Below are positions 57,801 through 64,000 of a stretch of 64,000 bases of DNA, piece by piece. How positions within the stretch are numbered: the stretch's first letter is position 1; the number at the start of each line of letters is the position of its first letter. The position numbers and the translations under genes were made by a program. Below the pieces are notes generated by a model. That model was not told where the DNA came from. It saw nothing but the letters and a program-made list of their open reading frames with translations, and did no database searches. The stretch spans positions 193,897 through 257,896 of the forward strand of contig SCFE01000052.1 in the NCBI GenBank assembly GCA_004352715.1, in the 5' to 3' direction. Source of the DNA: Hofstenia miamia. Taxonomy: Eukaryota; Xenacoelomorpha; Acoela.

Positions 57801-60459
57801 AAGTACCTTGATTGTGGAACGATTTTTCTTTTTAATCATATTGATGGTAGCTGAAGCGACATTGAAAGAAAATAAGTGGCTTGAAATCTAAAATTAAAAT
57901 CTCATGAAGGTTATTCTGTCAATACTAACGTCATTGTGCATGTTTCTGTAACATTTGAAAACATCATCTGCAAATATCACACAATAAAGCACCTCCCAAG
58001 AAACCCGCCTGAAAAAATGATTTTCCTTCTGGTATTTGATTGTAAGATAATCTTCTGACTTTGAACCCTAAATGATAAATCCACTCAATTAAAATTAGAC
58101 AATTGTTACATTCATTTCAAACATTAATGAAGTAAGATTAATTCTACATAAATGCATCTACTTTAGTTAAAAATAATTTAAATTAAAAAGCTTCCGAAGC
58201 GAATAATCTACAATTCAATGTTAATTCAATTAACAAAGTTGGTAACAAGAAGAACAATGCTTGGTGGAACCCTAACTAAAAATTGCTTTTTTTGAATGGT
58301 AGATAGAATTTGCTATACGCAACAAACGAAATAAATGAAGAAATCTACGAGCAATATACAGCATAAGATTGATGCATGCAGTTAAAATTAGTTATATTTG
58401 TACTAAAGAGATCGAAAGATTTTAATCTTTATAAATAATAAACGAGGAATTTCGTAAATACACAATTTCATTTCCTATAAGTGGAATACGTACTCATTCA
58501 GAATGTACTAAAAAACAATTTGGTTTAATATTTGCTAAATTAATGCATTTCAAATAAAATATTACACAAACATTTAAAAATTAATAAGTTCGTTGCAAAC
58601 TCACTTCTGATTTCCGAAAAAAACTAATTTCAGCAACTCCAATATTTTTAAAATGAAAAGTGCAAATACGTTCGACTGATGAAAAATGTTAAAATAAACG
58701 GCTTCAATATGTGATTTGAGTAACAATTATGATCAAAATTAAATATCTGCAAAAATGAGCGCAAATACTACCTTGAAATGTGAAACTTTTGGCACAGCGC
58801 TGTTCTTAGGTGGCTCCTAAAAACAATAGTAATAATAGAGAAAAGACTATCGAGGTATTAAACGTAATCCTTGATAGGAGTAATTATAATATCTCAAGAT
58901 ATATTGACAACTATGGTAAGTTCTACACTAACCCTGCGACGATGTTGATGAAGTCTGCTGGGGTTGATATCGGATTGGATTATATTTAAGGCAGAAGACG
59001 AAAGATTCCTTTTGTGAAACGCTAATTTCTAAAAATACATTTTCACTCATTTTAATGGCATGCAAGATTAAGAGAGGAAATGTTTACAAATTGAATGATA
59101 TTCGATTTATGATAATGTTATTTAGCTTACCGCAGAATCAGTCTACAACAATTTATGTCAAACAAACACTTATTGAATGTGTACAAGTATGCACTCTGGC
59201 GTATCAAACAGAACGCAATAATTAAATTAAGCGATATAAAACAGGAACTGATCAGGGAATAGGGGTGGTCAGATAAATGCTTTAAATTTTAGCAGTCGAA
59301 TTATGAAAAATTCTTTGAATCAAGAAAGACGGCTTAACTACACGATTTCATAAGCTGACTTAACCAGGAATGCCCACGTTGTCCGTCTCAAGCATAGATT
59401 TTGTCGGGTAAAAACAATTGAGTTTTGAAGTGGGCCCGATTAAACCAGTAATAAAATTTGGCTTCATATAACTAAAGTGGCTTTACAATGCTGATTTATG
59501 TACCAACAACAATTGCCATGCTTAACATTCGAATAAATCAAGGATAGCAAAAATCATGCTTAAAATGATTCGACTTACCATATCACCTGCAGAGAGCTAA
59601 AGGTAATAAGTTATAAGGCAAGATTGAAATTGAAATAAAAGCGAATAGCTTCTCATAATGTGGATAAATTCTGGTTTATTTCTTAGAAAATATAAAGCTC
59701 ACCTTTCTATCGATATCATGAGGAATTCCAGTTTTAGATAAAATGATATCATCACAGGCTGCATACAGGGGATTATCCAAACTCGAAACAACATTAGTTG
59801 CCTAGGAAGGGAAATAAATATGACTATGTAGAGCATTTTAAATATACTTTTATCGTAAATAAATAATTATGAAAATATGATAATATTCAGGCTTTTGTTT
59901 AACATTTATTCAAAGTTTATCAACATGCATTACATCTCCGTGTGCAAATATGCTGTTTTCATCACCAATTGATCAGTGACTATAATGCAATTGTAAATTA
60001 AAGTATGTATGTGACTAAATATAATTTAACTGTTCATAGAATGTACTTGCATTGTTTAATATGTTAACAAAACACAGTGTCATAATTAGTTTACTTATTG
60101 AAACAATTAATACTACAGAAAATTTTCTTAAAATGAACATGAAATCATATTTTGGCTATTTATGACTTATGAATTTAAAATATATCTTTAAGCAGCCTGT
60201 TAAATGTACTGAAAGCGAACGATTTCTAAACTAAAATTATGTATGTTTGCTTAATTGACACGTGATGGGAAATTTAATAGTGCATTCCTACCGATAAGCT
60301 ATGTTGTCTTGCAAGTCCGTCCTTGTCGTCAATGGCTCCTCCATCTGAATCAGAAATGTCATTTTCGACATAGAGAGATTTACTATCTGAAAATTCATAT
60401 AAAGATTTCGCACGAGCTGGGGGTGTTGGCGGTATTGATTCTGCGTCATCTAAAGTCAT
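45691..60459 (-). CDS. PH-RhoGAP protein of the ARHGAP9/12/15/27 type
   Basis: Minus-strand join: 60459/60449-60292, 59801-59703, 59596-59579, 59028-58933, 58816-58772, 58067-57930, 57887-57807, 55329-55225, 50658-50554, 49147-48848, 47176-47071, 45889-45691 (stop). The N-terminal visible part is Pro/Ser-rich and acidic. A PH domain spans the 58067, 57887 and 55329 exons. A linker (LLTKLSNFLLNRPSLEEMNK) typical of this subfamily precedes a complete RhoGAP domain. The domain has GLYRVSGN with the arginine finger, KLRFAIDE, FPPENANTIKLFCSHLHR, NKMSTENLSICIGPVLVW and IVEFTINYVYSIF. Such proteins stimulate GTP hydrolysis on Rac/Rho-type GTPases at membranes. Phase between the PH and linker exons fits only if a small exon is missing or a downstream AG is used. 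WW or SH3 domains found in some relatives would lie to the right of the window, if present. Confidence 0.85.
45890..47070. other. Intron with a possible transposase-like scrap (46300-46500)
   Basis: On the plus strand, about 46320-46500, a frame reads DSASSHRPRIVKENIKDYK and KPAEAVELITVLEIARWSS before a stop. The first part hints at a DDE transposase 'DNA.SH' motif, but following catalytic landmarks are missing. No firm call. Confidence 0.25.
47071..47176 (-). CDS. RhoGAP exon: FPPENANTIKLFCSHLHR
   Basis: Acceptor TTTAG, donor GTATAT, 106 bases, phase 1 to 2. It encodes (G)LEEVSEKIKSFSSIFKEFPP then ENANTIKLFCSHLHR, equal to the 'LP..N..TL..L..HL.R' helix of RhoGAP domains. Confidence 0.9.
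47177..48847. other. RhoGAP intron
   Basis: Very A+T-rich, no other feature recognised. The short C-rich tract near 48793-48810 lies directly next to the splice donor. Confidence 0.45.
48848..49147 (-). CDS. RhoGAP exon with the arginine finger
   Basis: Acceptor ATTTAG, donor GTAATA, 300 bases. It encodes (Y)RVFGAKLSAVCVNKEPPTFL, IEQKGSHLEGLYRVSGNQAE, VQKLRFAIDENRD, NDVHVLAGTVKLYFKEMHTP and LFPDEFQEKMQNIL. The Arg in GLYRVSG is the catalytic finger; H-VLAG-VK-YF-E and PL-P are also canonical. Confidence 0.92.
49492..50050. repeat. ~275-base direct duplication separated by one N
   Basis: 49492-49764 and 49769-50050 both start TAATTGTATCCTGCATTTCC and end GAGTAAA-TATATGAA, with small differences including an insertion in the second. 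A lone N at 49765 marks a contig join. Most likely two alleles or overlapping contig ends placed in tandem within the RhoGAP intron. Confidence 0.7.
50554..50658 (-). CDS. RhoGAP exon: PH-to-RhoGAP linker
   Basis: Donor GTGAGT at 50553-50548. It encodes KKKNVTQESLLTKLSNFLLN and RPSLEEMNKTGTIR, matching the subfamily linker 'LKKFI.RRP....L...G.IKDQVFG'. With acceptor TAATAG the exon starts at 50658 in phase 1, which does not join the PH exon end (phase 0). An alternative AG (exon start 50653) would join. The sequence 54765-54680 on the minus strand offers a weak candidate intervening exon. Confidence 0.78.
50659..51759. other. RhoGAP intron, left part
   Basis: No exon recognised. A GC-rich patch at 51395-51430 (CCCCGCCGCGCCCCTGAAT) resembles a hAT/MITE end (complement CAGGGGCGCGGCGGGGGGAT), without a visible partner. 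Confidence 0.4.
51760..54171. repeat. Divergent tandem duplication (two ~0.8-1.0-kb units), second unit carrying a hAT insertion
   Basis: Unit 1 is 51760-52754 and unit 2 is 52755-54171. Both run AGAAAGAAT-TATTTAAT, TTCATTGGAAAT, AACCCTGATTTT, AAAATAACTTAGATG-TACGTG, ACACGGACTTCGGCAT and AGCAATCAATTGATAAA to GCATAACCA. Unit 2 contains the 618-base element at 52856-53473, absent from unit 1. All within the RhoGAP intron. Confidence 0.75.
52856..53473. mobile_element. hAT MITE with perfect 8-bp target duplication (copy 2 of family)
   Basis: Flanked by AAGGCAAC at 52848-52855 and 53474-53481. Ends are CCGTGGTGGAAACGGG and, reverse complemented, GAGAGGTGGAAAGGGG. Subterminal CGGGTTGGGCTAGGGT and CGGATGGGGCGGGT repeats; no coding frame. 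The duplicated unit upstream has a single AAGCTAAC at 51833-51840 where the element would be, the pre-insertion site. Family members also at 2396-2941 and 35040-35620. Confidence 0.85.
54172..55224. other. RhoGAP intron, right part
   Basis: Starts with CAGGGTGGTGCTGAGGGTGC (about 54171), like a transposon end. The remainder is A+T-rich with one weak minus-strand exon candidate (54765-54680). Confidence 0.35.
55225..55329 (-). CDS. RhoGAP gene exon: end of the PH domain
   Basis: Acceptor TTTTAG, donor GTAAGT, 105 bases, phase 0. It encodes LKQFTKEATLYLRSEDQPFI then LDSWYKTLSAVIDKN. The W with flanking amphipathic helix is the invariant C-terminal Trp of PH domains. Confidence 0.85.
55330..57806. 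other. RhoGAP intron
   Basis: A+T-rich. 56564-56797 has an open frame on the minus strand and TRKTLEALAWGPGSGF on the plus strand, neither assignable. Nothing else recognised. Confidence 0.4.
57807..57887 (-). CDS. RhoGAP gene exon: PH domain middle
   Basis: Acceptor TTTAG, donor GTACTT, 81 bases, phase 0. It encodes ISSHLFSFNVASATINMIKK and KNRSTIK, the central strands of the PH domain. Confidence 0.82.
57930..58067 (-). CDS. RhoGAP gene exon: PH domain N-terminal strands
   Basis: Acceptor ATTTAG, donor GTTAGT, 138 bases, phase 0. It encodes GSKSEDYLTIKYQKENHFFR, RVSWEVLYCVIFADDVFKCY and RNMHND. The W..L.....VF.CY pattern is the first PH sheet. The intron to the next exon is only 42 bases. 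Confidence 0.78.
58772..58816 (-). CDS. RhoGAP gene small exon (45 bases)
   Basis: Acceptor TTTTAG, donor GTAGTA, phase 0 both ends. It encodes EPPKNSAVPKVSHFK, a Pro-rich linker before the PH domain. Confidence 0.7.
58933..59028 (-). CDS. RhoGAP gene exon (96 bases)
   Basis: Acceptor TTTTAG, donor GTTAGT, phase 0. It encodes KLAFHKRNLSSSALNIIQSD and INPSRLHQHRRR, a basic Ser-rich linker. Confidence 0.7.
59579..59596 (-). CDS. RhoGAP gene 18-base micro-exon
   Basis: Between acceptor CTTTAG and a perfect donor GTAAGT, encoding LSAGDM in phase 0. It keeps the frame whether included or skipped. Support is splice-site quality and phase only. Confidence 0.5.
59703..59801 (-). CDS. RhoGAP gene exon (99 bases)
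   Basis: Acceptor TCCTAG, donor GTGAGC, phase 0. It encodes ATNVVSSLDNPLYAACDDII then LSKTGIPHDIDRK. The DNPLYAA motif resembles a phosphotyrosine-type docking peptide. Confidence 0.72.
59802..60291. other. RhoGAP intron
   Basis: A+T-rich, no feature recognised. Confidence 0.4.
60292..60459 (-). CDS. RhoGAP gene most 5' visible exon
   Basis: Donor GTAGGA at 60291-60286. It encodes (MTL)DDAESIPPTPPARAKSLYE, FSDSKSLYVENDISDSDGG and DDKDGLARQHSLS. Either it begins at ATG 60459, or at acceptor TTTAG with exon start 60449 and further exons upstream. Acidic and Pro/Ser-rich, low-complexity. Confidence 0.65.
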
Positions 60460-61421
60460 ATCTCACAGGATATTAAACGAGTTTCATCAGTGAATCATAT
60501 CAGGCGCGGCGTTAAAACTGTTAAAACAGGGACATCTTCCCATTTTCTGGCGAAATCAAGGCATTTCTATAGCTGGTCTCGGCATTATATACCAAACTTG
60601 AAGTTTTTTATAAACTTGAATATACATAAAGGTCTAATTAAAATCTATAATTGAAATGTATAATAAAAAATATTTTGAAAAAATTTAAAAATTCTAAAAA
60701 AGGGTACTGACTTCCTAGTGCCTCCCCGCTAATCTACGCCTGACCTGTATTATTAGTATATGTAACAATGAAAAAAATTTCTAATACAATAATTTAACAG
60801 AAACTATTAAATGGGACTGATAAACCCAAGTTAAAGCTGCTGATGTACAGAGTAACTTGTGATGCGTCATTTTAAACTGATTTCACTCGAAAAGATTTTT
60901 TTTTTAAAAATCGACAGATTTCAAACGTGGCAAAAGGTACAGGATCTTTACGCAGAAGAATTTAAACCTTGGAATGCAGTCAAAGCAATCACGAATTTTC
61001 AAGTAGGTGCATATAAGGTTCAATTGCTGCTAAAATTCACTAATCTCTAGCCATTGGAATAGAAACGCAGTCACATTTAAGTTGGTCTCACTTAAAGATA
61101 CGGCTTTCACTGGTTAACTGATTTCTACATCTTTTTAGCACTATTTCAATTCAATTACATTGAACATAAATTTTGATAAACATAGGCTTTTATATTTAGG
61201 CATTTGCCTTTTGCTTAATTAGTGTTAATTAGACTTCTCAAGACATTGGTGCACAAATCAGTTCTATTGCAGCACAAACACATATTTATGTAGCTACTGC
61301 TAATAGAAAATAAGAGGAAGAATGAGATCTAAGAATTACAAAGCCCTAAAAGAAATGAAGTTCATAAGCATGAATGTCAAACAGAATAATCAATCACATT
61401 TAAAATATTTTGAAACATTGT
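60460..61421. other. Region upstream of the RhoGAP exons
   Basis: 60508-60745 looks like a decayed hAT-type element: CAGGCGCGGCGTTAAAAC at the left and, reverse complemented, CAGGCGTAGATTAGCGGGGA at the right; target duplication not visible. No further exon recognised, though WW/SH3-coding exons may lie beyond the window. Confidence 0.35.
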
Positions 61422-61499
61422 AAATAATAGATTTTTGTTTTGTGGTAGTTCTTGTGGTTGAAATAATAGATTTTTGTTTTGTGGTAGTTCTTGTGGTTG
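61422..61499. repeat. 39-base perfect tandem duplication
   Basis: Two head-to-tail copies starting AAATAATAGATTTTTGTTTT and ending TCTTGTGGTTG (61422-61460 and 61461-61499). Confidence 0.85.
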
Positions 61500-61740
61500 A
61501 AAAATTTCTTTAAATTTGTTTTATACAAGCAACCATTACAAGCAAATATATCATACATATTTTGGAATTTTATTAGGTTTTTCTAATCGAATGGCTCCAC
61601 TATAGCATCATTAAAACCAGTGTGTTGATCTACTACTTGTATTACAATAATCTGACTTATAATAAACCGCTCTGCGACCGCATTCACAAAATTCGCTAAA
61701 CATCCAATTATATCTTTATGATGTCTGTTACAAATAGAGG

Positions 61741-61742
<2 letters not shown>

Positions 61743-61774
<32 letters not shown>

Positions 61775-61848
61775 NNNNNNNNNNNNNNNNNNNNNNNNNN
61801 NNNNNNNNNNNNNNNNNNNNNNNNNNNNNNNNNNNNNTATATATATAT
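61743..61848. repeat. (AT)n microsatellite interrupted by a 63-base gap
   Basis: AT repeats on both sides of N 61775-61837. The open frames through it are artefacts. Confidence 0.9.
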
Positions 61849-62780
61849 TGCCTACTGCAATTTTGGCAATTTCTACAATTTCTATAAGTATGATTCCTGC
61901 AGTGTTGTATTTGATGGATCTGCAGGCAGAGTCAGAGTCTTCAGTGTAATGGCAACTATGCAAATGAGACACTCGGAAAACCGCGAAATTAACAGTTTGA
62001 ATTCATTTTTAGACAATTGACAGCAATAGATAACTGCGTTCACAAGATTTAATTACAGTATAGTATAGAAAATTTTAATAGTAAAGGCTGAAAAAATAAA
62101 TAAAATTTTAGATAAATAATTCAAACAAAAACATTGTCAATAACTTGCACAAATCGTAATCTTTTAGACAGGTACTCAATTACATTGCTTTAACATAAAT
62201 TGGCAATCAATATGAAACAACTTTTTCTAAATCAGTTTTTTGCACTGAAAATTACATAAAAAATTGATATTTAGTTGTTATTTGAAGATGATTAATTAAT
62301 CATTATGAGAGATACAAACAGCACATGCTGTTAACATCATGTGATGTTTTAATCCATTTGCCATTTAAATTCTTCTGCATTTTTGAACCTTTATCTTTGA
62401 GATAGAAGTCTTCATCAGTACAGAGAGAAATTGCATTTTAGAGACATATACATTTAGACAGCAACTAATATGCGAGTTTTAAGTAGAGCTTCTTTAGCTT
62501 CATCTTAATATAAAAACATATTATTAATTATTATACAATTTAGCTAATTAGTGACTATTGTTAAATACAACTTGCAAATTTAATTCTATTCAGTTGACAC
62601 ATTTCGGAATCCTATTGCCCTGCAACTATTGAGCCTATCGACGAGCATTATATATCAAGATATACGCGCTGACCAGCTCCATGTAACTATTTTTCGTTTT
62701 TCAGATTTATCACAACTGGATCCACTACAATAGACAAAAGAACACTACAATAACCGTTTATATAAATTAATAGAGTAGAC
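61849..62780. other. Spacer, nothing firmly recognised
   Basis: A short minus-strand stretch near 61950-61895 (ITLKTLTLPADPSNTTLQ) is open and bounded by AG but has no recognisable domain. The rest is A+T-rich. Confidence 0.35.
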
Positions 62781-63525
62781 CAGAGATGGAAGTGGGGCGG
62801 GTATGGGGCAAGATTTTTCTAAAGTGGGTACCTATGGGGCAAATGTGGGGCAAAAACACTTTTTAGTTAAGAAAGATTGCCAATTTTAGAAATTTTAAAA
62901 TTTTCTTTTACATCAAAGTTACCTGTTTAAAAAAATATATTTACTTGGAAATTAGTGGCATTTCAAAAATTAATTAACATGCATTTTTAGCTCTTGGTGA
63001 AATTTGATTTTATTTAATGATATCAGCAAGATCATTTTGATCGGATTTGTAGTCAATAGGCTTTAAATTACATTGGAATGAGTGTAATTGTCCTTGCAAA
63101 AATGTATTACATAAAATATTACCTCTATAAAAAACTTTATAAAGTTGAAATTAAATTTCATTTTGTTAATAATAATGTTTCATATACTTTAGCATCACGT
63201 TTGTTACTAGATTCATATTGGTAGTAATAGTAGAGATGATATTTTAAAAGATGATTCTGTATCTTTTAGGAAGTAAGGATTCAAAATATTTGAGTGGTGG
63301 TGTTGTGTAATGCAATAAAAATTGTCATAGAACAAATAAGGGGCAATAAAATATTGTAAGCAGTTTTGGAGCAGAATTTTAGGGTAGGCCAATTTGGGGT
63401 GGCAGAATATAAAACCTGGGCGATATGGAGCAGATGTCAACACGTGGAAATGGGGCAGGGCACAAATTCTGTGGGGCGGGGCAGAGCAGGGCAGGGCAGG
63501 GCATGGCAGTTCACTTCCATCTCTG
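62781..63525. mobile_element. hAT MITE with perfect 8-bp target duplication and GGGGCA subterminal repeats
   Basis: Ends CAGAGATGGAAGTG and CACTTCCATCTCTG are exact inverted 14-mers. Flanked by GAGTAGAC at 62773-62780 and 63526-63533. Both subterminal regions are packed with GGGGCA/GGGGCGG/GGGCAG motifs. 745 bases; the minus-strand 107-codon frame at the right end is a by-product of the GC-rich repeats. Confidence 0.9.
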
Positions 63526-63749
63526 GAGTAGACCATCTTTAAAGAAAAACGCCGTTAATAGTTTAAAAGCAGTTTTTGTAGAATTACTTTAGTTTTTTAA
63601 ACTGCCTTATCACAATTGAGAAAGCGAAATTGGTCGATTTTCAAAAGCTGGTCATAAACTATAGCTCTAAAAAATACTTCAATTTATCACCATTTTAGCA
63701 CTCAATGTTCAAACGAAAGGATCAGCATGGAGAAAAAATACACCATACC

Positions 63750-63892
63750 CAGTGTTGAAACGGTGCCTTCATTTTTCAGCACGAGCACTGCACGGAAGGC
63801 CGCACTGGGACACGAGCACGACACGAAATTAAAAAAACTCAAGCACGAGCCCGGCACGGCACGAAAATGTACATTCGCCCACGCATAACACT
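63750..63892. mobile_element. Possible miniature hAT-like element with CACGAGCACG repeats
   Basis: Left end CAGTGTTGAAACGGTG; right end, reverse complemented, TAGTGTTATGCGTG. The interior has repeated GCACGAGC/GCACGGC motifs like hAT subterminal sites. No matching octamer flanks. Confidence 0.4.
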
Positions 63893-63899
63893 AACTTAA

Positions 63900-64000
63900 G
63901 GTGCGTTCAGACGAGAACCTTTTGACGTATATCATTTGATATACGTCAAAAAGATGCTCGTCTGAACGCACATCGTTCAAATTAGCATACATCAAAAAGA
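63900..64000. mobile_element. TTAA-flanked palindromic MITE, copy 2 (cut by window end)
   Basis: TTAA at 63896-63899, then GGTGCGTTCAGACGAGAACC, a hairpin TGACGTATATCATTTGATAT/ACGTCA and CTCGTCTGAACGCAC. It matches the reverse complement of 20864-20980. Confidence 0.7.

Noticed and set aside
63213-63536. 107-codon minus-strand frame with repeated ALPC
   Set aside because: Produced by GGGGCA/GGGCAG subterminal repeats of the hAT MITE.

Overview
This window is nuclear DNA from an invertebrate metazoan. It is strongly A+T-rich (about 70% by eye), has spliced genes with GT..AG introns, contains runs of N at scaffold gaps, and is crowded with decayed eukaryotic transposable elements. There are no bacterial operons, CRISPR arrays or rRNA/tRNA genes that I can support. 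The species cannot be named from sequence alone; the gene set and repeats would fit, for example, a tunicate or a cnidarian.

Four host loci are visible, all reconstructed by matching splice sites and reading phases by hand. (1) 1414-11093, minus strand: the 5' five exons of a secreted papain-family (C1A) protease of the 26/29-kDa protease / counting-factor-associated-protein-D type. It has a signal peptide, the long N-terminal pro-region and the I29-like inhibitor segment; the catalytic domain lies beyond the left edge. (2) 13587-20195, plus strand: a complete six-exon, 503-residue PLP-dependent decarboxylase of the GAD/CSAD/GADL1 group, divergent from gene 1. (3) 32069-42325, plus strand: a second copy of that decarboxylase, of which only exons 1, 5 and 6 are present in resolved sequence. 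The homologous DNA carrying exons 2-4 is replaced by transposons and a 902-base gap, and the poly(A) signal of the first copy is mutated. (4) 45691-60459, minus strand: a PH-RhoGAP gene of the ARHGAP9/12/15/27 type in at least twelve exons, including an 18-base micro-exon, ending with a complete RhoGAP domain.

The rest is mostly transposon-derived. Autonomous-element remnants are a nearly intact jockey/CR1-like LINE (23.4-25.95 kb, minus), a second decayed LINE (35.9-37.05 kb), remnants of a third LINE family (2.1-2.4 and 30.1-30.4 kb), a Penelope-like RT scrap (5.9-6.3 kb), and several Tc1/mariner transposase relics (1-440, 26.4-26.8, 33.1-34.5, 44.2-44.65 kb). Non-autonomous elements are abundant: three hAT-type elements with readable 8-bp target duplications (32620-33023, 52856-53473, 62781-63525), TTAA-flanked palindromic MITEs (20864-20980 and 63900-end), a nested MITE at 16611-17392, and others. 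A ~1-kb tandem duplication at 51760-54171 carries one hAT insertion in only one unit, so the other unit preserves the empty site.

Several gaps or single Ns are flanked by near-identical direct repeats, which looks like unmerged overlapping contigs or haplotypes rather than biology. This matters when judging the decarboxylase duplication.
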